A DNA stretch of 64,000 nt from ZYF759 sp046297455. Its GTDB lineage: Bacteria > Pseudomonadota > Alphaproteobacteria > Rhizobiales > Rhizobiaceae. Of the stretch, positions 34,207-42,381 are shown piece after piece. The notes under the pieces are model-generated. The model was not told the DNA's origin, did not search any database, and worked only from the letters and a program-made list of their open reading frames with translations. Position 1 is the stretch's first letter. Each line of letters begins with the position of its first letter. The DNA lies in NCBI GenBank assembly GCA_046297455.1, contig JBKBIT010000001.1, positions 62,001-126,000 on the forward strand. Direction: 5' to 3'. The translations under genes and the position numbers were made by a program.

Positions 34207-35586
34207 TTACTCGATCATCAATTCGAAAAAACGCCTGTCCTTGGCCGTCAGCAACTCGGAATTATGCCAGAGGAGAGTAAAGTCTCCTCCATAGCGCATA
34301 GCACGATTCTTCAGCAACGACATCAATTCCAGCGCTTGGGTCGAGTGCCCCATTCCCAGATATGATTTCGAGAGCACCGAACACTCCATCAGCACAAGTG
34401 GCGCTTGGCGCATGGGCATCGGGCTCAACTGCTGCCAACTCCACATCTCGAAAGGATGCGATGTGCCATAGCGGAAGCCCGGGAGGTCGGCGAAGGATCC
34501 GGTCGTATCGTAGCGGAAGCCCGCTGCCGAGAGATGATCGGGTGTCTGGCTGGCATCCCAGCGCAGGTAGTGCTGGCGGTTGCCGACGATCTCCTGCCTT
34601 ATCTGCGCTTTGTGGCACGAAGCTTCCAGTCTCTTCCGCTCTCTGCCGATCTGTTCGGGATCACGGAAGGTTCCGTAACTGGCATGCAGGCCAATTTCAT
34701 GTCCTCGCTCGTCCACCTTCCTCAAAAGTGTCAGGACGCGCGCTTCGCCGATGTCATAGGTTCCATCAATGGCTCCGGCGGAGTGATCGGAGATGAAAAA
34801 GAACGCGGCCTTGCGGCCATGCGCTTCGCACCGATCAATGTACCAGTCGAAATTGTAGTAGGGGTCGAAGCGCAGATTGCCGCGTCGATGGGCGAAGAAA
34901 TTCATGATGCGTCTGGTGGCCAGCGCGGGATTGTGGCGCTTGGCTATGTCTCCGCCAAGCGAACGGACCAACGCCAACGGGTTTGTGCCGACGCGATCGA
35001 AGGGTTGGTCAACGTCGCAACTCACCTTGATGGATCCCTGGCGGTGCCGTCTGGCAAGGCCTGGCCATAGGCGCGAGATCATCGTCCAAAGCAGTTCGAC
35101 ATACTCGTCCACCAGGGGACGATAAAGGAAGCCGGCCTTCCATGCCGTCGAGGCGTTGCCAGGAAACCGGTCATGCCGGTCGCGGTCCGGAAGGACGAAT
35201 TCCTCAAAACGCGAAAGCATGAAGAACATGGAGCCGAGAACATCGATTTCGCAGCGTGTCTCCGTCTGGCTGAATTCGATCCTTGGCGCACCGAAAAGGA
35301 CCGGCAGAGGGGCATCGATGTCGGCTTCGTGCAATCCCGCCGACACCGTATCGATTTCGGCGAGTGGCAAGGCAGGCATCTGTAGATGCCATGCGCTCCG
35401 TTCGGCCGTCAGATCCGGAAAGATCGAGGTGATCGAGAGTCGTCGTCCCTCTGCCGAGAGGATTATATCTCTGCCTTGGCTTGGCGCTATGTCGACTGGA
35501 AGGCCAAGCATTTGTCGAAACACGATGTCGGCCACCCATCTGAGGGCGGGGAGCCGGTTCGATGGCAACTCAAGCAGCAAGGTCAT
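34207..35586 (-). CDS. polysaccharide deacetylase-like protein
   Basis: A 459-residue protein. The second half resembles NodB-type deacetylases: KVSCDVDQPFD (the usual early Asp pair), FFFISDHSAGAIDGTYDIGEARVLTLLRKVDERGHEIGLHASYGTF with the HEIGLHAS metal-site motif, and ending FTLLWHNSEL. The N-terminal ~200 residues look like the domain found ahead of such deacetylases in polysaccharide clusters. The ATG at 35586 overlaps the FemAB-like gene by four bases (ATGA). A longer in-frame start would lie inside that gene. It probably removes an N- or O-acetyl group from the polymer. Confidence 0.7.
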   Translation of the reverse strand: MTLLLELPSNRLPALRWVADIVFRQMLGLPVDIAPSQGRDIILSAEGRRLSITSIFPDLTAERSAWHLQMPALPLAEIDTVSAGLHEADIDAPLPVLFGAPRIEFSQTETRCEIDVLGSMFFMLSRFEEFVLPDRDRHDRFPGNASTAWKAGFLYRPLVDEYVELLWTMISRLWPGLARRHRQGSIKVSCDVDQPFDRVGTNPLALVRSLGGDIAKRHNPALATRRIMNFFAHRRGNLRFDPYYNFDWYIDRCEAHGRKAAFFFISDHSAGAIDGTYDIGEARVLTLLRKVDERGHEIGLHASYGTFRDPEQIGRERKRLEASCHKAQIRQEIVGNRQHYLRWDASQTPDHLSAAGFRYDTTGSFADLPGFRYGTSHPFEMWSWQQLSPMPMRQAPLVLMECSVLSKSYLGMGHSTQALELMSLLKNRAMRYGGDFTLLWHNSELLTAKDRRFFELMIE

Positions 35587-36545
35587 GTTCGGCCCAGACT
35601 GTTCTTGAAAGCCAAAATGGCTCGCAGGATGGGGGACGGGGTTTGCGTGACATGAAAGTATGCGGACTGGCTGGCTCCGAAAGCACGGAAGAAGCGCTCT
35701 ATCGACTCCACCATCGAACCTTCGAAGTCGAAACGGCGGGAGACCGTCGAAGCAAACCGGATCGCTTCCCACATGCACACGCTCATGGCTCCGCTGTTTC
35801 GGAGTTCTGGGTCAGCCCCCCCCATGAGATAATAGGCCGTCTCGGAATCCCAGATAATGAATGCAGATGCATGGGCGCGCCCATCGGCATCCCGCGCGAG
35901 GAAGATGCGACGGCAATTGCGCTCACGGGCAGCCTCGTTGATCGCGTGCACGAGAGCAGCAGGGTAGGGCGGCTGGCGACCTTGTCGTTCGAAGGTTTTC
36001 CGGTTGAGTTCGAGAAAGTCCTCGACGCTGGCATCGTGGTCGACGACGATCCCGTGGCGCTTTTCGGCACGCCTTATCTCGCGGCGGATGTTTTCGCGAA
36101 AGCCTTGCCAGATCTGCTGGTGATCCTGCTGCAGGTCGAGGACATAAGTGTATTGCGTGGTCTGCGAGAAGCCTCGCCAACGGAAAGGCAGCCAGTTGGT
36201 GATCCGTGGGCTCCAGTTCTGCTGATAGCGATCATGCGCCGGCAGATCGTCTATGAGAGCGTTCATGAGGTCCTTTTGACGACCGAGATCGTTGGCCGAT
36301 TTGGCGCCCGTATCAACCAGCCAAGGGCCGAGATGCGGAGTCAGCATGGGTTGGCTGATCAACTTGAAGCCGCGACTTCTTTTGGCCAGAAATGGCAGGA
36401 CGGCATGGATCTCGCCGCCTTTTTCGACCAACGCCACGTCCCATGCATCCCCACAGGTCGCATCAAGCCACCAGGCGCGCAGAAAGAGAGGCAGGCTGGT
36501 CTGCCTCTCGCACCATTCGCGATAGATGGCCCGCTTGTCCCTCAC
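35583..36545 (-). CDS. FemAB/GNAT-like acyltransferase
   Basis: A 320-residue soluble protein with the FemAB-like two-GNAT layout: YTYVLDLQQDHQQIWQGFRENIRREIRRAEKRHGIVV, then FLELNRKTFERQGRQPPYP, then IFLARDADGRAHASAFIIWDSETAYYLMGGADPELRNSGAMSVCMWEAIRFAS and FDFEGSMVESIERFFRAFGA. In polysaccharide clusters such proteins probably transfer an acyl or aminoacyl group to a sugar. It overlaps both neighbours by four bases, showing tight coupling in the cluster. Confidence 0.72.
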   Translation of the reverse strand: MRDKRAIYREWCERQTSLPLFLRAWWLDATCGDAWDVALVEKGGEIHAVLPFLAKRSRGFKLISQPMLTPHLGPWLVDTGAKSANDLGRQKDLMNALIDDLPAHDRYQQNWSPRITNWLPFRWRGFSQTTQYTYVLDLQQDHQQIWQGFRENIRREIRRAEKRHGIVVDHDASVEDFLELNRKTFERQGRQPPYPAALVHAINEAARERNCRRIFLARDADGRAHASAFIIWDSETAYYLMGGADPELRNSGAMSVCMWEAIRFASTVSRRFDFEGSMVESIERFFRAFGASQSAYFHVTQTPSPILRAILAFKNSLGRT

Positions 36546-37291
36546 GCGCCCGGCTTTCGCAATGCTACGTGGAAGCGGTATTCGTAAACGCGAGAACTCA
36601 CGATCTGTATTTCAAGGCCGCGGCGCTTGGCTGCATCCACCCAGAAGGCCGGCAGGTATCCGTAACCCATGCCCGTCCCTCTCAGTTTCACCGGGTTTCG
36701 ACTGAAATACCCAGACAGAAGCTTTGCAGCCAACACAAAGCGAAGCGCGTAGCGATAAACCAGCTTTGCCAAAACGCGCCTTCGCGTGCCCTGAAGGTCC
36801 GGTGGGTTTATGTGGTAGCCGATCCCTTGGTAGAGCAGTTCATGACGCAATGGATCCACACAATCGAATAGATAAAGGGATCGCGCCTCGCGATTGGACG
36901 TGAACATGTCCAGAAACCGATTCAGCTCGTTGACAGCCAGATACTGGTTCAGCGCACCCGTTGTCATCCAGACTGCAAGCGGCGATGAGGGGAGATAGTC
37001 GAAGACATCGGGGCTCAGCAGCTCGACACCGCTACCATCCAGCTTCTTGCGCGCTTCCATCAGCATGGTTTCTGACAGGTCGAGTCCTACCTTCACCTCG
37101 ACATGCTTGCGCAGGTGCACAAGCAACTCACCAGCACCACAGCCAAGATCGACGCTACCCGCGGCGCGATCCGAAGGGTCCATGAAGGCAGCGTGTTCAG
37201 CGGCCTTCTGTTCGTAGAAGCCGGTATCGTCGCCGCGGTGATGGCTGCTTTTCTGCTGGCTCCAGTAGGCTTTGGCTTCAGCGTCGCTCAT
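36542..37291 (-). CDS. class I SAM-dependent methyltransferase
   Basis: A 249-residue protein with the SAM-binding motif SVDLGCGAGELLVHLRKH (motif I), VGLDLSETMLMEAR (motif II) and a Rossmann-like centre. The C-terminal part is aromatic and basic (KLLSGYFSRNPVKLRGTGMGYGYLPAFW). In this setting it probably methylates a sugar or the lipid-linked polymer, but a non-polysaccharide substrate cannot be ruled out. The end overlaps the flippase-side start and the next gene by a few bases. Confidence 0.78.
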   Translation of the reverse strand: MSDAEAKAYWSQQKSSHHRGDDTGFYEQKAAEHAAFMDPSDRAAGSVDLGCGAGELLVHLRKHVEVKVGLDLSETMLMEARKKLDGSGVELLSPDVFDYLPSSPLAVWMTTGALNQYLAVNELNRFLDMFTSNREARSLYLFDCVDPLRHELLYQGIGYHINPPDLQGTRRRVLAKLVYRYALRFVLAAKLLSGYFSRNPVKLRGTGMGYGYLPAFWVDAAKRRGLEIQIVSSRVYEYRFHVALRKPGA

Positions 37292-38567
37292 ACTTCCGGT
37301 GCATCCTTGTGTGTACGAGGAAAAGGGTGAAGTGGCCGATAAAGGAAGCGGTGGAGGCTAGCGCCACCGCCGTGTAAAAGCCAAATTCCATGTAGTCGGC
37401 CAAAACTATCGCGATGACGACGAGCGCAAGCCGAAGGATATCGACGATCAATTGCAGATGCTGCTGGTTCAGCACGACAAGATGGTTGGTTGGCGAGAAC
37501 ATCAGCGAGCCAACGAACAGCGGTGTCATTGCCAACAGGACGTAGCCCGCTCCTCCCCATTCCGCCATACCCAGAAGCGGTCCGATATATAGTGGCGCGG
37601 CCAGACAGGCTGCGATGACGGGTATACAGGCGATCGCCAGCCGCAACGTGGTCTTTCTGTAGATCTCCTTCATCGCGCGAATGTCGCGCGCCCGCGCGTG
37701 CTCGGATGCCTGGGACCAAAAGCTTTGCCCGAGCGCGGATGACAGCGCGCCGGTCGGGGCGCTGACCATGCGATGCATGAGCGCATACCAGCCGATCTCG
37801 TGGGGAAGATAGAAGAGGGCAAGCACCAGCACCGGTGCATTCATGCTGAGGGCATTCACCACAGCAACCAGGGTGGACCAGGTCGCGTTGGGGCCATGTC
37901 TGCGTGCCGCAACAACAAGCGAATGGCGGGTGACGCGGGCAAGGCTTTCCCGGAATGTCTTGCCGGCATTTCGGACCAGGGTCACGATGCCCGCCCAACT
38001 GGCCACAACATAGGCCAGGATCAGGCCGAGTGCGGCCATGCCGAGATATCCCGTTCCCAGGCTCACTCCAACATTTGACACGCTTTGTGCAATCGTCGCG
38101 CGGCTGACGGCCGTCAGATCGCCCTTGCGGACAAACCAACCGGAAAAAAGAGCCTTCGCACCGGCTCCAAGCAGCGCAACCGGCAAGAGCCAAAGCAAGC
38201 CGTCCAACTGAGCAAGCAGCGCAAGGGCAGGCGTGCCGAGGTCCACAAAGACGATCAGGATCGTCAGCAGTCCACACATGGCAGCAAGAACCGCAGCGCC
38301 GAGCGTGAACAGGCCGCCAGCTACATTCAACGAGCGCGCATTGGGGATAACCCAATCGAAGCGCCAGGTGCTGAAGGCGAGGAGAAGCGAAAGCGTCGCT
38401 GCAAAGATCGCGAGTGTCCCAAAATCCTCAGGTGCAAACAGTCTGGAGAGCAGAGGAAGCGCCAGCAACGGCAGGGCCATGGCGAACACATTGGCGCGGG
38501 CAACCTTCAGGAAGTTCTGTCGAAATCGGCTGCCATGGGAAGCTGACAGAAGTCGCGTCAGCTTCAT
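37278..38567 (-). CDS. Wzx-like polysaccharide flippase
   Basis: A 429-residue protein with about 12 membrane helices of the polysaccharide biosynthesis (MOP/Wzx) type: FAMALPLLALPLLSRLFAPEDFGTLAIFAATLSLL near the N-terminus, a central amphipathic stretch and a late FSPTNHLVVLNQQHLQLIVDILRLALVVIAIVL. It would move lipid-linked oligosaccharide across the inner membrane. The ATG at 38567 has GGAG seven bases upstream. An open in-frame extension reaches 38717, but its sequence is not membrane-like. It is the first gene of the minus-strand cluster. Confidence 0.8.
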   Translation of the reverse strand: MKLTRLLSASHGSRFRQNFLKVARANVFAMALPLLALPLLSRLFAPEDFGTLAIFAATLSLLLAFSTWRFDWVIPNARSLNVAGGLFTLGAAVLAAMCGLLTILIVFVDLGTPALALLAQLDGLLWLLPVALLGAGAKALFSGWFVRKGDLTAVSRATIAQSVSNVGVSLGTGYLGMAALGLILAYVVASWAGIVTLVRNAGKTFRESLARVTRHSLVVAARRHGPNATWSTLVAVVNALSMNAPVLVLALFYLPHEIGWYALMHRMVSAPTGALSSALGQSFWSQASEHARARDIRAMKEIYRKTTLRLAIACIPVIAACLAAPLYIGPLLGMAEWGGAGYVLLAMTPLFVGSLMFSPTNHLVVLNQQHLQLIVDILRLALVVIAIVLADYMEFGFYTAVALASTASFIGHFTLFLVHTRMHRKYERR

Positions 38568-39006
38568 GTTCCAGCTCCGCCCTGGTGACGTGGCCATGAA
38601 TCGCCATGGTTGAGGCTGAAGCGCCCAGTTCTCGCACCAGGCATGAAGTCCCTGATGTAGGTCGAATGTGGGCGCATAGCGCTGAGCCGCTCCTAGGCAG
38701 TCCCAAAGCCGAGACACTGGTCACCTTCTTGGGGACGTTTCCCTGCTATCGGGCAATTGGGGAAGGACCACGATGCCGGTTTACGATTTTTGCCGGTGTC
38801 TTCGCGCCAAGCCGCCGCTCTTTTATTGCCGCATGACCGGGGCGGCAATAGCCGATCTTCGCGCAATCGCCATGCCGAATGCAGCCTGTGTGAAATCGAC
38901 AAGGAACTGGCACTCCCAAAAAGCGGTCCGTGCTGGCCGGACACGGCTTCTGGGATTGGCTTGGTGCAGAGAAGTGTTGCTTTATGTAGAGGGGTTGGTC
39001 GGTCCG

Positions 39007-39023
39007 GGGAATGCACTATTCCC
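39007..39023. promoter_or_regulatory. inverted repeat upstream of the ugp-like operon
   Basis: GGGAAT (39007-39012) and ATTCCC (39018-39023) form a perfect six-base inverted repeat with five bases between. The site is 27 bases before the Pho box, in a position where a second regulator could bind. No regulator gene is adjacent. Confidence 0.3.
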
Positions 39024-39049
39024 AAACCAGTCTCCGGAACTTGAGACGG

Positions 39050-39067
39050 CTGTCACCTAACTGTCGC
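39050..39067 (+). promoter_or_regulatory. Pho box (PhoB binding site) of the ugp-like operon
   Basis: CTGTCAC (39050-39056), four bases CTAA, then CTGTCGC (39061-39067): two seven-base direct repeats with the spacing of the PhoB consensus CTGTCATnnnnCTGTCAT. A possible -10, TAGATA, begins at 39074, so transcription would start almost at the first codon. The short distance is unusual and may mean a leaderless message or a slightly later start codon. Confidence 0.7.
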
Positions 39068-39084
39068 ATGAGGTAGATATCGGC

Positions 39085-40134
39085 ATGGCCATGAATGCAA
39101 TCACACCCTTCGACCGCCAACCAGCCACGACGGCCAGCGCCCTCTACCTCAGGGATGTCAGCAAGGCCTTCGATACTGCTATTGCGCTCGACCGCGTCTC
39201 CATCGACATTCCCGCCGGCGCCTTCACGGTTCTGCTCGGGCCTTCTGGTTGTGGTAAGTCCACCCTCCTGCGGCTGATTGCGGGTCTCGAGGCACCGACA
39301 TCGGGCAGCATTACCCTCGGCAGCGAAGATATTACGCGCAAGGCGCCGGCAGGCCGGAACCTTTCGATGGTGTTCCAATCATACGCTCTTTTCCCGCACC
39401 TTTCGGTCGCAGAAAACATCGTCTTTGGACTCAAGGTCAGGCGGGTCGAGAAATCCGAACGGTTGGCGCGTCTGGAGCGCGTGGCCAAAATGATGGGCTT
39501 GGAAACGCTGCTCGATCGGCGCCCCAACCAGTTGTCTGGCGGCCAGCAGCAGCGCGTTGCGCTGGCCCGGGCTGTCATTTCGGAGCGCCCGGTTTGCCTG
39601 ATGGACGAACCGCTTTCCAATCTTGATGCAAAGCTGCGGGCCGAAATGCGCGTTGAGATCCGCGACCTGCAGCAGCGGCTCGGGCTGACAATGGTCTATG
39701 TCACTCACGACCAGGTGGAGGCCATGACCATGGCAGACCACATCGTCGTCATGAACCAGGGCCGGGTCGAGCAGGTGGCGCGCCCGCGCGAACTCTATGC
39801 CACGCCGGCCACAACCTTCTGTGCGCGGTTCATCGGTACCCCGCCAATGAACCTGATCGCAGCCAGCGACCTGTCCGCCTACCGGCATCTGCCGAAAGGC
39901 AGCCTCGTGGGTGTGCGACCCGAGGACATGACGGTCGGCGCTGAAGGCGTCGAAGCCAACGTCGAAGGCGTCGAGTACCTTGGTGCAGATCAACTCATCG
40001 CTGCGCGTGTCGGCGCGGCAAGAATCATCGTCCGCCAGCCGGCGCGGACGGGAACGCCGGACAAAACGATCCGGTTGTCTTGGCCGGCAGAGGCCACGCA
40101 TCTGTTCGATGCGGATGGTCGCAGACTGCAATAA
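39085..40134 (+). CDS. ugpC: ABC transporter ATP-binding protein (UgpC/MalK type)
   Basis: A 349-residue ATPase energising a carbohydrate or glycerol-phosphate importer. Walker A GPSGCGKST, Q-loop FQSYALFPH, signature LSGGQQQRVALARA, Walker B VCLMDEPLSNLDA and H-loop VYVTHDQVEAMTMAD are all intact. A C-terminal OB-like regulatory domain (about 235-349, VGVRPEDMTV) is typical of the MalK/UgpC group. ATG at 39085 or the in-frame ATG at 39091 may be used. A Pho box just upstream supports the Ugp assignment over a sugar-only system. Confidence 0.88.
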   Translation: MAMNAITPFDRQPATTASALYLRDVSKAFDTAIALDRVSIDIPAGAFTVLLGPSGCGKSTLLRLIAGLEAPTSGSITLGSEDITRKAPAGRNLSMVFQSYALFPHLSVAENIVFGLKVRRVEKSERLARLERVAKMMGLETLLDRRPNQLSGGQQQRVALARAVISERPVCLMDEPLSNLDAKLRAEMRVEIRDLQQRLGLTMVYVTHDQVEAMTMADHIVVMNQGRVEQVARPRELYATPATTFCARFIGTPPMNLIAASDLSAYRHLPKGSLVGVRPEDMTVGAEGVEANVEGVEYLGADQLIAARVGAARIIVRQPARTGTPDKTIRLSWPAEATHLFDADGRRLQ

Positions 40135-40161
40135 ACCCAAATGCCTGCAAAGGAGCTTGCG

Positions 40162-41448
40162 ATGAAACGCTTCCTGAAATCCTCGATTCTTGGCTGTGCC
40201 GCCTTGGCGCTTTCCATGTCATCGGCACTCGCCGTCGAACTGGAATTCTACTTCCCCGTCGCTGTCGGTGGCGAAGCCGCTGCCACCATTCAGGCTCTGA
40301 CCGACGCCTATCTGGCCGAGAACCCCGATGTCAGCATCAACGCCATCTATACTGGCAGCTATGCCGACACGACGACCCGCGCGATCACCGCGGCTCGCGG
40401 CGGCAACGCACCGCATCTGGCCATCCTGCTTTCCGTAGACATGTTCACGATGATCGACGAGGACATCGTCGAGCCGTGGGACGACTATCTCAGTGCCGAA
40501 GAGATCGAGCAGTGGATCGGCGGCTTCTACCCGGCCTACATGCGCAACAGTCAGACCGAGGGCAAGACCTGGGGCATCCCGTTCCAGCGCTCCACGCCCG
40601 TCATCTACTGGAACAAGGAAGCCTTCGAGGCTGCCGGTCTCGATCCCGAAACGCCGCCGACTACCTGGGACGAGATGGTCGAAATGGGCAAGCAGCTGAC
40701 CATTCGCGATAATGCGGGCAACGTGACCCAGTGGGGCGTGCGGATTCCGTCTTCCGGCTTCCCGTCCTGGCTCTTCACCGGCCTCGTCGCTGCCAACGGG
40801 CAGGATGGTCTGGCCAACGATGCCGGTACAGAGGTCTATTTCGATACCCCAGCTGTCGTGGAGGCGCTCGAATACCTCGTTTCGCTCTCCACTGAGCATG
40901 AGGTCATGGCGCCCGGCATCCTCGACTGGGGTGCAACTCCGCGCGCTTTCATGGATGGCGAAAGCGCCATCGCCTGGACCACGACCGGTAACCTCACCAA
41001 TATCCGCAACAATGCGCCCTTCGAGTTCGGTGTCGGCATGCTGCCTGCCAAGGTGCGGCCCGGTGCCCCGACCGGCGGTGGCAATTTCTACCTCTTCTCC
41101 GGACATGGCGAAGAAGAGACACGTGCCGCCATCGACTTCGTAAAGTGGGCAACCGCTCCGGCTCAGGCGGCCGATTGGGCGATCGCGACGGGTTATGTCG
41201 CTCCGCGTCCCGACACCTGGGAGACGGAGGCCATGCGCGCATATGCTGAAGAGGTGCCGGGCGCGCTCGTCGCCCGCGACCAGCTCGAATATGCGGTACC
41301 CGAACTCGCGACCTTCGAGGGGCCACGCATCACGCAGATCCTCAACGACAACATCGCTGCCGCCATCGTTGGCGACAAGACGCCGGCTCAGGCTCTGGCC
41401 GATGCCCAGCGCGAGGCCGACGCCATTCTGGCGCCCTACCAGCAGTAA
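40162..41448 (+). CDS. ugpB: ABC transporter substrate-binding protein (UgpB-like)
   Basis: A 428-residue periplasmic binding protein with a signal peptide (MKRFLKSSILGCAALALSMSSALA, cleavage near residue 24). It aligns in pattern with E. coli UgpB: GGNAPHLAIL, RSTPVIYWNKEAFEAAGLDPETPPTTWDEM, NLTNIRNNAPFEFGVGMLP and NDNIAAAIVGDKTPAQALADAQREADAIL. UgpB binds sn-glycerol-3-phosphate and glycerophosphodiesters, but related proteins bind other phosphorylated or plain sugars. The ATG at 40162 has AAAGGAG six bases upstream; the earlier ATG at 40141 would put residues ahead of the signal peptide. Confidence 0.85.
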   Translation: MKRFLKSSILGCAALALSMSSALAVELEFYFPVAVGGEAAATIQALTDAYLAENPDVSINAIYTGSYADTTTRAITAARGGNAPHLAILLSVDMFTMIDEDIVEPWDDYLSAEEIEQWIGGFYPAYMRNSQTEGKTWGIPFQRSTPVIYWNKEAFEAAGLDPETPPTTWDEMVEMGKQLTIRDNAGNVTQWGVRIPSSGFPSWLFTGLVAANGQDGLANDAGTEVYFDTPAVVEALEYLVSLSTEHEVMAPGILDWGATPRAFMDGESAIAWTTTGNLTNIRNNAPFEFGVGMLPAKVRPGAPTGGGNFYLFSGHGEEETRAAIDFVKWATAPAQAADWAIATGYVAPRPDTWETEAMRAYAEEVPGALVARDQLEYAVPELATFEGPRITQILNDNIAAAIVGDKTPAQALADAQREADAILAPYQQ

Positions 41449-41455
41449 GTGCTAG

Positions 41456-41490
41456 ACCGGGGCGGCATCGGCCGCCCCGGTTCTCTTTTT
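41456..41490 (+). terminator. GC-rich stem-loop after ugpB (intercistronic terminator-like)
   Basis: CCGGGGCGGC (41457-41466) pairs with GCCGCCCCGG (41471-41480) across four bases, extended by one A-T pair, and is followed by TTCTCTTTTT. It begins nine bases after the ugpB stop and precedes the first permease gene, so it probably terminates part of the transcripts. Confidence 0.7.
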
Positions 41491-41508
41491 GAGGATAACG
41501 TATTTGCC

Positions 41509-42381
41509 ATGATCAAGCGCGAGTGGATCTACGGCTGGTTGTTGCTATTGCCGGCGCTCGTGTTGCTCTTCAGCTTCACGCATTTGCCGGCGGTCCAGAC
41601 CTTCATCGACAGCTTCTGGTCTACGCCGCGAGGGCGTCGCCCATCGACGTTCATTGGCTGGGACAATTACGCGAGATTGATGGCCGACCCGGTCTTCATC
41701 AGGGTCATGACCAACAACCTCATCTATGCGGCGATCACGATACCGGCCTCGATTGCCATAGCCTTGGGGATGGCGCTGTTTGTGCAGCGCCGGATCATGG
41801 GGCTGGGCTTCCTGCGGATGGCCTATTTCACCCCGACAGTGTTGCCGCTGATCGCCGTCGCCAATATCTGGCTTTTCTTTTATCTGCCTGGCTTTGGCCT
41901 GTTCGACCAGATCAGGGGGCTTTTCGGCTTCCAACCCGTCAACTGGATCGGCCAGCCCTCGACCGCGCTCTATGCCATCACGGCCGTTACCGTGTGGAAT
42001 CAGGCCGGCTTCTTCATGATCTTCTTTCTGGCTGCACTTCAGACAATCCCGGAAAGCCTTCGCGAGGCAGCGGCACTTGAAGGCACGTCTCGCTGGACCT
42101 TCTTCTGGCGGATCACGTGGCCACTGATCATGCCGACGACGCTGTTCGTCTCGGTGAACGCCACGATCAATGCGTTCCGCATGGTCGATCATGTGTTCGT
42201 CATGACGCAAGGCGGACCGAACAACGCTTCGTCGCTGCTGCTCTATTACATCTATGATCAGGGCTTCCGGTTCTGGGACACGGCCTATGCCGCGACATTG
42301 ACCGTTGTCATGGTCATCATCCTGGCCATTATCGGCATCGGCCAGTTCTTCCTCCTCGATCGGCGGGTGCATTACCGATGA
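41509..42381 (+). CDS. ugpA: ABC transporter permease (UgpA/MalF type)
   Basis: A 290-residue inner-membrane protein with six helices. The cytoplasmic coupling loop is EAAALEGTSRWTFFWRITWPLIMP (EAA motif, about 205-228), which docks on the ATPase. The N-terminal helix is IYGWLLLLPALVLLFSFTHLPAVQTFIDSFW. GAGGATAA lies upstream of the ATG at 41509, chosen over an upstream in-frame ATG that falls in the stem-loop region. It overlaps the next permease gene by four bases. Confidence 0.88.
   Translation: MIKREWIYGWLLLLPALVLLFSFTHLPAVQTFIDSFWSTPRGRRPSTFIGWDNYARLMADPVFIRVMTNNLIYAAITIPASIAIALGMALFVQRRIMGLGFLRMAYFTPTVLPLIAVANIWLFFYLPGFGLFDQIRGLFGFQPVNWIGQPSTALYAITAVTVWNQAGFFMIFFLAALQTIPESLREAAALEGTSRWTFFWRITWPLIMPTTLFVSVNATINAFRMVDHVFVMTQGGPNNASSLLLYYIYDQGFRFWDTAYAATLTVVMVIILAIIGIGQFFLLDRRVHYR

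Larger units (their letters stand above)
38568..39084. other. divergent intergenic region between polysaccharide cluster and ugp-like operon
   Basis: About 517 bases without a convincing gene. On the minus strand, codons 38717-38568 in frame with the flippase read like the C-terminus of an NAD-dependent sugar epimerase (TFDLHQGLHAWCENW), possibly a gene remnant. An inverted repeat lies at 39007-39023 and a Pho box at 39050-39067. The minus-strand promoter of the polysaccharide cluster should be here, but no clear -35/-10 pair was identified. Confidence 0.5.

Noticed and set aside
38693..39025. 110-codon minus-strand open frame upstream of the flippase
   Set aside because: No motifs, no ribosome binding site and a composition typical of non-coding GC-rich DNA.
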